From Comamonadaceae bacterium (GTDB taxonomy: Bacteria; Pseudomonadota; Gammaproteobacteria; Burkholderiales; Burkholderiaceae_C), in assembly GCA_947476285.1 (NCBI GenBank), contig CANJPU010000015.1, forward strand, positions 1 to 64,000: a DNA stretch of 64,000 nt, in the 5' to 3' direction. The notes under the pieces are model-generated. The model worked only from the letters and a program-made list of their open reading frames with translations. It was not told the DNA's origin and ran no database searches. Below, piece after piece: positions 42,888 to 52,622 of the stretch (position 1 is its first letter; every line of letters starts with the position of its first letter). The translations under genes and the position numbers were made by a program.

Positions 42888-44087
42888 ATGAACCGTCGCA
42901 CCTGGGCCTTGCTCGCTGCGCTTGCCGCATCTGCATTTACCTCGCCCCTGCTGCTCGCCCAATCCAAGGGCGAGATCAAGATCGCTCACATTTACGGCAG
43001 GTCCGGCCCGCTGGAGGCCTATGGCAAGCAGACTGCAACCGGCTTCATGATGGGCCTGAACTACGCCACCAATGGCACCATGACGGTGGCCGGCAAGAAG
43101 CTCACCGTCATCGAGAAAGACGACCAGGGCAAGCCCGATTTGGGCAAGTCGCTGCTGGCTGCGGCCTATGGCGACGACAAGGTCGATCTGGCGGTGGGCA
43201 CCACCGGCTCGGGCGTGGCGCTGGCCATGTTGCCGGTGGCTGAGGAATACAAGAAGATTCTGCTGGTCGAGCCGGCCGTGGCCGATTCCATCACCGGCGA
43301 GAAGTGGAACAAATACATCTTTCGCACCGGCCGCAACAGCTCGCAAGATGCCATCAGCAATGCGGTGGCACTGGACAAGGCTGGCGTGAACATCGTGACG
43401 CTGGGGCAAGACTGGGCCTTTGGCCGCGACGGCGTCAAGGCATTCAAGGCCGCACTCAAGAACGCCAAGATCGTGCACGAGGAATACCTGCCGCCGGCCA
43501 CCACCGATTTCACCGCCGGCGCGCAGCATGTGATCGATGCGCTCAAGGACAAGCCGGGTCGCAAGATTGTCTGGATCATCTGGGCCGGCGCGACCACGCC
43601 TTTTGGCAAGCTGGCCGATCTGGACTTGCAAAAGCGCTATGGCATCGAAGTGTCCAGCGGCGGCAACATCTTGCCGGCCATGGCCGACTACAAGCGCTTC
43701 CCCGGCATGGAAGGAGCGGCCTACTATTACTTCGGCATGCCCAAGAACGCAGCCAACGAGTGGCTGGTGGCCAACCACTACAAGCAGTTCAAATCACCGC
43801 CTGATTTTTTCACTGCCGGCGGCATGAGCGCGGCCATCGCCGTGGTCGAAGCACTCAAGAAGACCAATGGCGACACCGGCACCAACAAACTCATCAGCAC
43901 AATGGAAGGCATGAGCTTTGAGACGCCCAAGGGCAAGATGACTTTCCGCAAGGAAGACCATCAGGCCATGCAGAGCATGTTCCACTTCAAGATCAAGGCC
44001 GACCCGGCGTTCACATGGGGCGTGCCTGAGCTGGTGCGCGAGATCAAGCCCGAAGAGATGAAGATCCCGATCAACAACAAGCGTTGA
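42888..44087 (+). CDS. Branched-chain-type ABC transporter substrate-binding protein
   Basis: 399 residues. Signal peptide to LLLAQS at about residue 25, then EIKIAHIYGRSGPLEAYGKQTATGFMMGL, closer to the group binding amides or aromatic compounds than to LivK itself. TLGQDWAFGRDGVKAFKAAL and MEGAAYYYFGMPKNAANEWL follow. Co-regulated by sigma-54 with the four transporter genes downstream. Confidence 0.91.
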   Translation: MNRRTWALLAALAASAFTSPLLLAQSKGEIKIAHIYGRSGPLEAYGKQTATGFMMGLNYATNGTMTVAGKKLTVIEKDDQGKPDLGKSLLAAAYGDDKVDLAVGTTGSGVALAMLPVAEEYKKILLVEPAVADSITGEKWNKYIFRTGRNSSQDAISNAVALDKAGVNIVTLGQDWAFGRDGVKAFKAALKNAKIVHEEYLPPATTDFTAGAQHVIDALKDKPGRKIVWIIWAGATTPFGKLADLDLQKRYGIEVSSGGNILPAMADYKRFPGMEGAAYYYFGMPKNAANEWLVANHYKQFKSPPDFFTAGGMSAAIAVVEALKKTNGDTGTNKLISTMEGMSFETPKGKMTFRKEDHQAMQSMFHFKIKADPAFTWGVPELVREIKPEEMKIPINNKR

Positions 44088-44141
44088 TGACCGGCCTAGG
44101 TTGACATTGCAGCGCCCGCCTGTGTGCGGGCGGTAAACACC

Positions 44142-44936
44142 ATGCTTCAGACTCAAGACCTCACGGTCCGCTTCGGCGGGCACGTGGCGGTGAATGCTGT
44201 CTCCTGCGCGTTCGAGCCAGGTACGCTCACCGCCATCGTCGGCCCGAATGGCGCGGGAAAAACCACCTATTTCAATCTGATCTCGGGGCAATTGCGCGCC
44301 AGCTCGGGCAGTGTCACGCTGGGTGGGCGCAATCTCTCGGGGCTGTCGCCATCGCAGCGCACCCGTGCAGGGCTGGGCCGTGCGTTTCAGCTCACCAATC
44401 TGTTTCCGCGCCTGTCGGTGCTGGAGAACGTGCGCCTGGCAGTGCAGGCCACGCGCGAAGGTGAGCACCGGCGCGGGCTCAATCTGTGGAGCATCTGGAG
44501 TGACCATGCCGCGCTGACCGAACGCGCGCAGGACATTTTGCGCACCGTGGCATTGGCCGACAAGGAAGACGAGACAGTGGCCAACCTGCCCCATGGCGAC
44601 CAGCGCAAGCTGGAGGTGGCGCTGCTGATGGCGCTGGAGCCACAGGTCTTCATGTTCGACGAACCCACTGCGGGCATGAACGCGCTGGAAGTGCCGGTCA
44701 TCCTTGATTTGATTCGCCAACTCAAGCAAGACCGCAGCAAGACGATTTTGCTGGTCGAACACAAGATGGATGTGGTGCGCGAGTTGGCCGACCGCATCAT
44801 CGTGCTGCACAACGGCCAGCTCGTGGCCGATGGCGACCCGGCCACGGTGATCGCCTCACCGATTGTCCAGGAGGCTTACCTCGGCATCGCCCCCAAGGAT
44901 GCCCTGGCGCAGGGCGAGGGGGAGGGGCGGGCATGA
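44142..44936 (+). CDS. Branched-chain-type ABC transporter ATPase (LivG family)
   Basis: 264 residues. Walker A GPNGAGKTTYFNL, FQLTNLFPRLSVLENVRL, degenerate signature LPHGDQRKLEVALLM, Walker B VFMFDEPTAGMNALE, switch His in LLVEHKMDVV. In this operon the ATPase genes precede the permease genes, the reverse of the first system at 4.2-8.7 kb. ATG at 44142 is used. Confidence 0.92.
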   Translation: MLQTQDLTVRFGGHVAVNAVSCAFEPGTLTAIVGPNGAGKTTYFNLISGQLRASSGSVTLGGRNLSGLSPSQRTRAGLGRAFQLTNLFPRLSVLENVRLAVQATREGEHRRGLNLWSIWSDHAALTERAQDILRTVALADKEDETVANLPHGDQRKLEVALLMALEPQVFMFDEPTAGMNALEVPVILDLIRQLKQDRSKTILLVEHKMDVVRELADRIIVLHNGQLVADGDPATVIASPIVQEAYLGIAPKDALAQGEGEGRA

Positions 44937-45658
44937 AGAACCAACTTCTCACTCTGCAGGGCGTGCACACGCACATCGGTGCGTATCACATACTTCATGG
45001 TGTTGACCTCGCCGTGCCGCGCGGCGGGCTCACCATGCTGCTGGGGCGCAACGGCGCGGGCAAGACCACCACGCTTCGCACCATCATGGGCTTGTGGCGC
45101 GCCTCCCAGGGCAGCATCACATTCAACGGGCAAGACATCACACAAGCACCCACGCCGCAGATCGCTTCGCTGAAGGTGGCCTATGTGCCTGAGAACATGG
45201 GCATCTTCTCTGACCTCACCGTCAAAGAGAACATGCTGCTGGCAGCGCGATCGGCGCGCACCGTGGCGCAGATGGACGATGCGCGCCTCAAATGGATTTT
45301 CTTGCTGTTTCCGGCGGTTGAAAAATTCTGGAACCACCCTGCCGGCAAGCTCTCGGGCGGGCAAAAGCAGATGCTGGCAGTGGCGCGTGCGATTGTCGAG
45401 CCGCGCGATCTGCTCATCGTCGATGAGCCCAGCAAGGGCCTGGCGCCCGCCATCATCAACAACATGATCGATGCGTTCGCGCAGCTCAAGGCCAGCGGCG
45501 TCACCATTTTGCTGGTCGAGCAGAACATCAATTTCGCCAAGCGCCTGGGCGACACCGTGGCGGTGATGGACAACGGCATCGTCGTGCATGCCGGTTCCAT
45601 GCAAGAGCTGGCGCAGGACGAAGCATTGCAGCAGTCGCTGCTGGGGCTGGCGATATGA
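44933..45658 (+). CDS. Branched-chain-type ABC transporter ATPase (LivF family)
   Basis: 241 residues. Walker A GRNGAGKTTTLRT, signature LSGGQKQMLAVARA, Walker B LLIVDEPSKGLAPAII, switch region LLVEQNINFAK. Overlaps the LivG-type gene by 4 bases and the following permease gene by 4 bases. Confidence 0.93.
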   Translation: MKNQLLTLQGVHTHIGAYHILHGVDLAVPRGGLTMLLGRNGAGKTTTLRTIMGLWRASQGSITFNGQDITQAPTPQIASLKVAYVPENMGIFSDLTVKENMLLAARSARTVAQMDDARLKWIFLLFPAVEKFWNHPAGKLSGGQKQMLAVARAIVEPRDLLIVDEPSKGLAPAIINNMIDAFAQLKASGVTILLVEQNINFAKRLGDTVAVMDNGIVVHAGSMQELAQDEALQQSLLGLAI

Positions 45659-46629
45659 AAGACTTTGACTGGAAACCTGCGGCTCTGGTGCCGGCACTGG
45701 CGCTGCTGGTGCTGCCCTTCATCGGCTCGGGCTCGACTTGGCTCACGCTCACCGTGGCGGGCCTGGCCATGGGCATGATCATTTTCATCATCGCCTCGGG
45801 CCTGACGCTGGTATTCGGCCTGATGGATGTGCTCAACTTCGGCCATGGCGTGTTCATCGCGCTGGGCGCGTTCGTGGCGACCAGTGTGCTGGGCAGCATG
45901 GGCGACTACACCAGCTCCAGTAGCTTGTGGGTCAACATGCTGGCGGTGTTGCCGGCGATGGTGATCGCGATGCTGGTGGCCGGCGCCGTGGGCGTGGCCT
46001 TCGAGCGCTTCATCGTGCGGCCGGTCTATGGCAATCACCTCAAACAGATTTTGATCACCATGGGCGGCATGATCATCGGCGAAGAGCTGATCAAGGTGAT
46101 CTGGGGCCCGCTGCAGATTCCGCTGCCGCTGCCCGAAGGCATGCGCGGTGCCATCTTGCTGGGTGACGCGGCGGTGGAGAAATACCGTGTCATTGCCGTG
46201 GTGGTGGGCCTGCTCGTGTTCGGCGGTCTGCTGTGGGTGTTGACTCGCACCAAGATCGGCCTGCTGATCCGCGCCGGCGTACAAGACCGCGAGATGGTTG
46301 AGTCGCTTGGCTACCGCATCAAGGTGCTTTTCATCGGCGTGTTCGTCTGCGGCAGCGCGCTGGCAGGCCTGGGCGGTGTGATGTGGGGCATGTACCAGCA
46401 AAACGTGATTCCGCAGATGGGTGCGCAGGTCAATGTGCTGATCTTCATCGTGCTCATCATCGGTGGCCTGGGCTCTACCTCGGGCGCGCTCATCGGTGCT
46501 TTGCTGGTTGGCCTGATGGCCAATTACACCGGCTTTCTGGTGCCCAAGGCGGCGCTCTTTTCGAACATCGCGCTGATGATGGCCATACTTCTGTGGCGGC
46601 CGCAGGGCGTGTACGCCCTGGGCAAGTGA
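45655..46629 (+). CDS. Branched-chain-type ABC transporter permease (LivH family)
   Basis: 324 residues with about nine helices. VFGLMDVLNFGHGVFIALGAF is the LivH signature and GGLGSTSGALIGALLVGLMANYTGF the C-terminal one. A longer insert around residues 80-165 than in the first system suggests a distinct substrate. Coupled to the preceding ATPase gene. Confidence 0.92.
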   Translation: MKDFDWKPAALVPALALLVLPFIGSGSTWLTLTVAGLAMGMIIFIIASGLTLVFGLMDVLNFGHGVFIALGAFVATSVLGSMGDYTSSSSLWVNMLAVLPAMVIAMLVAGAVGVAFERFIVRPVYGNHLKQILITMGGMIIGEELIKVIWGPLQIPLPLPEGMRGAILLGDAAVEKYRVIAVVVGLLVFGGLLWVLTRTKIGLLIRAGVQDREMVESLGYRIKVLFIGVFVCGSALAGLGGVMWGMYQQNVIPQMGAQVNVLIFIVLIIGGLGSTSGALIGALLVGLMANYTGFLVPKAALFSNIALMMAILLWRPQGVYALGK

Positions 46630-46639
46630 GGGCCACACC

Positions 46640-47710
46640 ATGATGACCCGCATTCTCTCCAACGACTTTCCACGCAGCCGCGTGTTGGCGGCACTGCTCA
46701 TCGCGCTCTTGCTGGTGCTGGCCTTGCTGCCCTTTATCTTTCCTGGGGTCAAGGCGCTGAACGTGGCGGCCAAAATTTTGGTGTTCATCGTGCTGGTGGC
46801 CAGCTTCGATCTGCTGCTGGGCTACACCGGCATCGTGAGCTTTGCGCACACTATGTTCTTTGGCATAGGCGCCTATGGGGTGGCTATTGCGGCCACGCGC
46901 ATGGGGGCGGGCTGGGCAGCCATCGGGGTGGGCGTGGCCGGCGCTTTGGCGCTGTCTTTTGTGCTGGCATTGGCGGTGGGCTTGTTCTCGCTGCGGGTGC
47001 GGGCAATATTTTTCTCGATGATCACGCTGGCAGTCGCGGCTGCGTTCCAGACTCTGGCCTCTCAGTTGTCCGACATCACCGGCGGTGAGGATGGCCTGAC
47101 CTTCAAGATGCCCGAGCTGCTGTCGCCATCGTTCGAGTTGTCCGAGACGCCTTTCATGGGGGTGTCGCTCGATGGTCGCCTGATCTGCTATTACCTGCTG
47201 TTTGTGACATCACTGGTGCTCTTGCTGGCCATGCTGCGCATCGTCAATTCTCCCTTCGGTCGGGTGTTGCAGGCCATCCGCGAAAACGAATTTCGCGCTG
47301 AAGCCATCGGGTACCGCGTGGTGGTCTACCGCACCACGTCGGCCATTCTTTCGGCGCTGTTTGCCACGCTGGCCGGCGCGATGCTGGCGATCTGGTTGCG
47401 CTACAACGGGCCTGACACGTCGCTGTCTTTCGAGATCATGGTCGATGTGCTGCTGATTGTGGTGATCGGCGGCATGGGCACCATCTACGACTCGGCCATA
47501 GGCGCGGGAATCTTCGTGGTGGCGCAAAGCTATCTGCAAGACCTGCTCAAGCTGGGCAGTGATGCCGTGTCGGGCCTGCCCTGGCTGTCCGCGCTCTTGT
47601 CGCCTGATCGCTGGTTGCTGTGGCTTGGGCTGTTGTTCGTGCTGTCGGTCTATTACTTTCCCACCGGGGTGGTCGGTCGTCTGCGGGCCATCGGCGCTCG
47701 CGCCAAGTAA
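46640..47710 (+). CDS. Branched-chain-type ABC transporter permease (LivM family)
   Basis: 356 residues. LLLGYTGIVSFAHTMFFGIGAYGVAI and the AIRENEFRAEAIGYRVVVYRT cytoplasmic loop mark the LivM family. It is the partner of the LivH-type permease 10 bases upstream and the last transporter gene of the sigma-54 operon. Confidence 0.92.
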   Translation: MMTRILSNDFPRSRVLAALLIALLLVLALLPFIFPGVKALNVAAKILVFIVLVASFDLLLGYTGIVSFAHTMFFGIGAYGVAIAATRMGAGWAAIGVGVAGALALSFVLALAVGLFSLRVRAIFFSMITLAVAAAFQTLASQLSDITGGEDGLTFKMPELLSPSFELSETPFMGVSLDGRLICYYLLFVTSLVLLLAMLRIVNSPFGRVLQAIRENEFRAEAIGYRVVVYRTTSAILSALFATLAGAMLAIWLRYNGPDTSLSFEIMVDVLLIVVIGGMGTIYDSAIGAGIFVVAQSYLQDLLKLGSDAVSGLPWLSALLSPDRWLLWLGLLFVLSVYYFPTGVVGRLRAIGARAK

Positions 47711-47726
47711 GGAGCACAGGCAAGCC

Positions 47727-48593
47727 ATGCAACACCGCTCACGCTACGCCACCTGCGCCGGCCTTGAGATTCACTACACCGAATGGGGCTGGCAGAACAC
47801 CGCGACAGTGATCGCCTGGCATGGCCTGGCGCGCACCGGGCGCGACATGGACGAACTGGCCGCGCATCTGTGCAGCCGTTATCGCGTGATCTGCCCGGAC
47901 ACAGTGGGGCGCGGCCTGAGCCAATGGAGCGCAGACCCCGGCAATGAATACCACAACTTGTTTTACGCTCGGCTGGCGGCTGAGCTGATGGATCAACTGC
48001 AGATCGACAGTGCGCATTGGGTGGGCACGTCGATGGGTGGTGCGATTGGCACGGTGTGCGCGGGCGGTCTGGCGCAGCCGCAGCTCAAGAGCCGCATCAA
48101 GAGCCTGCTACTCAACGACAACGCACCGCGCCTGTCTGAGCTGGCATTGCAGCGCATACGCGCCTATGCGGGCAACCCGCCGACCTTTTCCACCATGGCA
48201 CAGATGCAGGCCTTTTTTCGAGAGGTGTACAAGCCTTTCGGCTGGCTGGGCGACGAGCAGTGGCTGCGCTTGACCGAGACCTCCGCGCGGCGTTTGTCCG
48301 ATGGGCGACTGACGCCGCACTACGACCCGGCGATGGTGAGACAGTTCATCGACCACCCCAATGACTACGAGCTCTGGACACACTACGACGCCATCGACAT
48401 TCCGGTGCTGTGTCTGCGTGGGGCCGAGTCGGATCTGGTGCTGCCTGACGCTGTTGATGAGATGATGCAAAGAGGCCCCGCCCTGCGCGGCCTGACCCGC
48501 GTGGTGGAGGTGCAAGGCTGTGGCCATGCGCCGGCGCTGAATGTGCCGGACCAACTGGAGTTGGTTGCATCATTCATCGCGCAGCACGATTAG
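47727..48593 (+). CDS. Alpha/beta hydrolase at the end of the sigma-54 operon
   Basis: 288 residues. AWHGLARTGRDMDELAAHL (oxyanion side), WVGTSMGGAIGTV with the nucleophilic Ser, Asp candidate in CLRGAESDLVLP and His in VQGCGHAPALN. CPDTVGRGLSQW is the strand-4 motif. It follows the transporter genes by 16 bases and probably hydrolyses the imported compound or its ester. The AAGGAG before the ATG is somewhat distant (about 12 bases). Confidence 0.85.
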   Translation: MQHRSRYATCAGLEIHYTEWGWQNTATVIAWHGLARTGRDMDELAAHLCSRYRVICPDTVGRGLSQWSADPGNEYHNLFYARLAAELMDQLQIDSAHWVGTSMGGAIGTVCAGGLAQPQLKSRIKSLLLNDNAPRLSELALQRIRAYAGNPPTFSTMAQMQAFFREVYKPFGWLGDEQWLRLTETSARRLSDGRLTPHYDPAMVRQFIDHPNDYELWTHYDAIDIPVLCLRGAESDLVLPDAVDEMMQRGPALRGLTRVVEVQGCGHAPALNVPDQLELVASFIAQHD

Positions 48594-48607
48594 CGCGTTC
48601 AGCACGA

Positions 48608-49711
48608 TCAGCGTGATGCACCCATGGCGATCGCCCGGTCGCGCGAGCCGGCCAGTGCCTGTGCATCGGGGGTCTCGCGCGTAGGCCATCCGCCAAGATG
48701 CTGTTGCGCGATCTCCCCCAGCGCCGCGATCCAGGCCGGATCATCGTTGAGGCATTCAATGTAATGAAACTCGCGCCCGCCTGAGGTGAGAAACGCCTGC
48801 CTCCCTTCCATGGCGATCTCTTCCAGGGTCTCCAGGCAGTCGCCTGTGAATCCGGGGCAGACCACATCCACCCGCGCCACGCCACGGCGGGCCAGATCGC
48901 GAAGAGTCGGTTCGGTGTAGGGCTCCAGCCACTTGGCTTTGCCGAAGCGGGACTGGAAGCTCAAGGTGTACTGCTCTTTTTGCAAGCCCAGGCGGGCGGC
49001 CAGCAGGCGTGCCGTCTTGTGGCATTCGCAGTGGTAGGGGTCGCCCAACTGCAGGGTGCGCTGCGGCACGCCGTGAAAGCTCATGAGAAGGTGGTCGCCT
49101 CGCCCGTGGTCTCGCCAATGGCGCTCGACGCGCCGTGCAAGCGCTACTACATAGCCAGCATCGTCGTGGTAGCGGTTAATGAACCTCAGCTCGGGCAGGT
49201 GGCGGATGCGCTTGCTCCAGGATGCCACCGCGTCGACGATGCTGGCGGTGGTGGTGCCTGAGTATTGCGGATAAGCTGGCACGATGAGGATGCGGCTTGC
49301 GCCCTCTGCCTTTAGGGCGTCGAGTTGCGAGTCGATCGACGGATTGCCGTAGCGCATGGCATAGCGCACCTTCACCTGATGGCCGTGTTCACCCAGCCAT
49401 CCTTGCAGCAACTTGGCTTGCTTGTCAGTCCACAGCTTGAGCGGGGAGCCATCGGCAGTCCAGATGCTTGCGTATTTGGCGGCCGATTTGGCCGAGCGCA
49501 GAGGAAGGATCAGGCCATACAGCAGCGGCAGCCAAACCAGGCGGGGAATCTCCACCACCCGCGAGTCGGTCAGAAACTGCGCCAGGTAGCGGCGCACCGC
49601 GCTGGACGTGGGCGCATCGGGTGTACCCAGGTTGCAGTAGAGCACGGCGGTGTGCGAGGCCTGGCCATGTCTGTACTCGGGTTCAGGCTGAAATGTTTTT
49701 GGCGAGGGCAT
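48608..49711 (-). CDS. hemH: Ferrochelatase
   Basis: 367 residues. It inserts Fe2+ into protoporphyrin IX, the last step of haem synthesis, at the inner membrane face. The family markers are LYCNLGTPDAPTSSAVRRYL, YAMRYGNPSI, the catalytic His in LLMSFHGVPQRT, GDPYHCECHKTA, and GFTGDCLETLEEIAMEG with the catalytic Glu. Typical length for proteobacteria. Divergent from the HAD gene with only 17 bases between start codons. Confidence 0.95.
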   Translation of the reverse strand: MPSPKTFQPEPEYRHGQASHTAVLYCNLGTPDAPTSSAVRRYLAQFLTDSRVVEIPRLVWLPLLYGLILPLRSAKSAAKYASIWTADGSPLKLWTDKQAKLLQGWLGEHGHQVKVRYAMRYGNPSIDSQLDALKAEGASRILIVPAYPQYSGTTTASIVDAVASWSKRIRHLPELRFINRYHDDAGYVVALARRVERHWRDHGRGDHLLMSFHGVPQRTLQLGDPYHCECHKTARLLAARLGLQKEQYTLSFQSRFGKAKWLEPYTEPTLRDLARRGVARVDVVCPGFTGDCLETLEEIAMEGRQAFLTSGGREFHYIECLNDDPAWIAALGEIAQQHLGGWPTRETPDAQALAGSRDRAIAMGASR

Positions 49712-49728
49712 AAGGTATTCTCACCGAC

Positions 49729-50421
49729 ATGCTGGACATTTCGAAAATCAAGGCCATCTCGCTGGATCTGGATGACACCTTGTGGCCGATCTGGCCGACC
49801 ATCGAGCGGGCGGAGAAGGCGCTGCACGATTGGATGGTTGCGCATGCTCCCATGGCTGGCGCATTGTTTTCCAGCCCGCAGGCTCTGCGCGAAATTCGCG
49901 AGTACATGGGCGCGAGCCGACCCGACCTCAAGAGCGACCTGAGCGCGCTGCGCCGCGAGTCGATTCGCCTGGCTTTGTACCGTGCCGGAGAAAACCCTTT
50001 GCTCGCCGACGAAGCCTTTGAGGTCTTTTTTGCCGAGCGCCAGCGTGTGACCTTGTTCGACGATGCGCGCCCCGCGCTGGAGTTTCTTTGCGCGCGCTTT
50101 CCCCTGGTGAGCCTGTCAAACGGCAATGCCGACCTGGACCGCGTGGGTCTGGCGCCTTATTTCAGGGCAGCCATATCCGCCAGAGCCTTCGGAGTAGGAA
50201 AACCCGATCCACGCATCTTTCACGCGGCTGCCGGGGCGGTAAACCTTACACCCGAAGATGTATTGCATGTGGGCGACGACGCAACTCTGGATGTGCTGGG
50301 CGCGATCAATGCGGGCATGCAGGCTGCGTGGGTCAATCGGGCCGACCACCTCTGGCCACACGAGACAGTGCCGCATGTGACGCTTGGCAGCTTGTCCGAA
50401 CTGTGCGAATTGTTCAAATGA
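49729..50421 (+). CDS. HAD-family hydrolase
   Basis: 230 residues. Motif I ISLDLDDTLWPI with the nucleophilic Asp and the acid/base Asp, motif II LVSLSNGNAD, motif III Lys in GVGKPDPRIF and motif IV HVGDDATLDVLGA. The helical cap between motifs I and II is that of subfamily IA phosphatases (YigB type). Substrate unknown; flavin-pathway or sugar phosphates are possible. Confidence 0.88.
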   Translation: MLDISKIKAISLDLDDTLWPIWPTIERAEKALHDWMVAHAPMAGALFSSPQALREIREYMGASRPDLKSDLSALRRESIRLALYRAGENPLLADEAFEVFFAERQRVTLFDDARPALEFLCARFPLVSLSNGNADLDRVGLAPYFRAAISARAFGVGKPDPRIFHAAAGAVNLTPEDVLHVGDDATLDVLGAINAGMQAAWVNRADHLWPHETVPHVTLGSLSELCELFK

Positions 50422-50429
50422 CGTTCGCT

Positions 50430-51722
50430 CTAGGCGGGCGCGTTGCCCGCACGTGCCAGCATTTGCGCGGCGGCCAGACCTGAACGCACTGCGCCTTCCA
50501 GCGTAGCGGGGTAGGGGCCTTGCACATAGTCGCCGCAGGCCAAGAGGCCTGGTGCCACCAGTGTTTGGGGCCGCGTCACGCCCGGAGTGCAAACGAAGGT
50601 CGCCCGTTTTTCCACCACGGTCTGCACAGGCACAAGACCCTGCCAGCCCAGTGCCTGGGCCTGTGCCACCACTTGGGTTTGCAGCGCCTGCCTCTCACCC
50701 TGGCTCGCGCTCACCACAAAGGCAAGCATACCGCGTGGCCCGCCAAGCTGGCTTCGATCGAACACGAATTGTGCTGGCGCAGTCGGGCCTGAGTGAAGCG
50801 CCAGCATAGGCAGGGCAAGCCGCGGGCCGCCCGCCAAATACACGGTCGTGATGGCCGCATGCTCCAGGCCGCACGCAAGATCAATCCACTCTGGCGATGC
50901 GCAGCCACTGGCCTGCGCCAAACGAGCCGCCTCGCGCGCGGGGCAGGCCAGTACCACGCGGTCAAACGGCTCGGAATCCACACGCCACTGGCCTGATACC
51001 GCCTGCAAGGTTTCAATTCGCCGCCCAGTCAGCGTGCGGCAAGCGCTGCGCCCCAGCCATTGCGCCGCCGGCAGCGGGAAGAGACTGGACAGGTCGCGCC
51101 GTGGCAAGAGCAGGTTGGAGCCACCAAACCCTTCATGGCCCTTGCTGAACAGTGCATCCTGCAGGACCCGCAAGAAAATCTCGCCGCTGGATTTTTCGGC
51201 CGGGGTGTTCAAGGCCGACACACACAAGGGTTCGATCAACTGCTGCATCACGCGGGGAGACAGATCGTGGCAGACATCCAGCACCGATTCATGTTGCGAA
51301 CATTGGAACTTCTGACGCCGCCAGCGCATGGCGGCGCGCAGCAGAGTCAACTTGTCACGCGCGCTCCAGCCTTTGGCGGTCAGGATGCCGGCGGCGGCAT
51401 CCAGTGGTGCCGTCCAATTGGGCAATAACAGACCCGTGCCGTCTGGAAAACGCATTGCCAGCGGCATGCGAAGCAGACTCGCATGCACGTTGACTCCCAC
51501 CTTGCTCATCAGGCCCAGGGTTTCGCAGTAGGCGCCAATCAGGATGTGCTGGCCGTTGTCCAGCGCGGTGTGGTCGGCTCCGGGCATCGACCCGGCTATG
51601 CCGCGCGCACGGCCACCGAGTTCGCGGCTGGCTTCGAACACCGTGACCTGATGGCCAGCGCTGGCTGCCGCCACTGCAGCAGCCATGCCGGCCCAGCCCG
51701 CGCCTATGACAGCGACGCGCAT
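50430..51722 (-). CDS. hpnE: Hydroxysqualene dehydroxylase HpnE
   Basis: 430 residues. FAD-binding MRVAVIGAGWAGMAAAVAAASAGHQVTVFEAS in outline (GAGWAGMAAA, FEAS), GGRARGI, and DNGQHILIGAYCETL, typical of the squalene-associated amine-oxidase/desaturase family. It reduces hydroxysqualene to squalene, the third step of the HpnC-HpnD-HpnE route. An in-frame open region continues upstream to 52340, but the Rossmann start at 51722 marks the gene start. Downstream of hpnD. Confidence 0.9.
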   Translation of the reverse strand: MRVAVIGAGWAGMAAAVAAASAGHQVTVFEASRELGGRARGIAGSMPGADHTALDNGQHILIGAYCETLGLMSKVGVNVHASLLRMPLAMRFPDGTGLLLPNWTAPLDAAAGILTAKGWSARDKLTLLRAAMRWRRQKFQCSQHESVLDVCHDLSPRVMQQLIEPLCVSALNTPAEKSSGEIFLRVLQDALFSKGHEGFGGSNLLLPRRDLSSLFPLPAAQWLGRSACRTLTGRRIETLQAVSGQWRVDSEPFDRVVLACPAREAARLAQASGCASPEWIDLACGLEHAAITTVYLAGGPRLALPMLALHSGPTAPAQFVFDRSQLGGPRGMLAFVVSASQGERQALQTQVVAQAQALGWQGLVPVQTVVEKRATFVCTPGVTRPQTLVAPGLLACGDYVQGPYPATLEGAVRSGLAAAQMLARAGNAPA

Positions 51723-51754
51723 GCTGGGCAATGTGTGCAACAGGTCATGATGAG

Positions 51755-52594
51755 CTAAAGATGCCCCAGTGCCTGCACCTTCCAGGCCAGCCACAGCTTG
51801 CGCACAGGCGTGAGGCTCACCCGCTGATGCAGCACCTGGAAGTCGTCGCGCTCGATTTCGCGCAAGAGTGTGCGGTAAATGCTGGCCATCATCAGCCCGG
51901 GCTTCTGGCTGCGCCGGTCCACTGCGGGCAGCAAGGCCAGTGCCTCTTCGTAGAGCGCATGTGCCCGCGCTGTCTGGAATCGCATGAGCGCGGTGAACCG
52001 GTCCGAGTATTGGCGGTTGAGAATCTCGTGCGCCTTCACATCGAAGCGCGCCAACTCGCTCATGGGCAAGTAGATGCGCCCGCGCATGGCGTCCTCGCCC
52101 ACGTCGCGGATGATGTTGGTCAACTGAAAAGCCAGCCCCAGCGTGTGCGCATAGTTGGTGGTTTGGGCCTGCGTCTGCCCAAAGATGCGCGCCGCGACTT
52201 CGCCCACCACGCCGGCCACCAGATGGCAATAGCGTTGCAGCCCGGGAAAGTCGAGGTAGCGCGACTGCTCCAGGTCCATGCGGCAGCCTTCGATGACCGC
52301 TTGCAACTGCTCCTGCAGAATGCCAAACTCTGCGGCGCAAGGCATCAGTGCCTTCATCACCGGATGGCTAGGATCGCCGGCGTAGGCCTTGGCGGCTTCG
52401 GCACTCCACCAGGCCAGTTTGTTTTGCGCGACGCTGGGGTCGCTTACCTCGTCCACCACGTCATCCACCTCGCGGCAGAAAGCATAGAACGCGGTGATCG
52501 CTGCGCGCCTGCGCTTGGGCAGAAACAGAAAGGCGTAATAGAAGCTGCTGCCAGAGGCAGCGGCTTTGTCTTGTACGTATTGTTCGGGTGTCAC
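51755..52594 (-). CDS. hpnD: Presqualene diphosphate synthase HpnD
   Basis: 279 residues, squalene/phytoene synthase fold. First Asp-rich motif EVDDVVDEVSD, second motif NIIRDVGEDAMRGRIYLP. It condenses two farnesyl diphosphates to presqualene diphosphate. The order hpnC-hpnD-hpnE on the minus strand is the standard one. Confidence 0.92.
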   Translation of the reverse strand: MTPEQYVQDKAAASGSSFYYAFLFLPKRRRAAITAFYAFCREVDDVVDEVSDPSVAQNKLAWWSAEAAKAYAGDPSHPVMKALMPCAAEFGILQEQLQAVIEGCRMDLEQSRYLDFPGLQRYCHLVAGVVGEVAARIFGQTQAQTTNYAHTLGLAFQLTNIIRDVGEDAMRGRIYLPMSELARFDVKAHEILNRQYSDRFTALMRFQTARAHALYEEALALLPAVDRRSQKPGLMMASIYRTLLREIERDDFQVLHQRVSLTPVRKLWLAWKVQALGHL

Positions 52595-52622
52595 TTGGTG
52601 CAGGACCTCATCGCCCTGATTG

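Noticed and set aside
45181-46788. Long open frame (over 500 codons) antisense to the second ABC operon
   Set aside because: It is antisense to clear LivF/LivH genes, His/Gln-rich as expected of a frame opposite GC-rich coding DNA, and has no domain.
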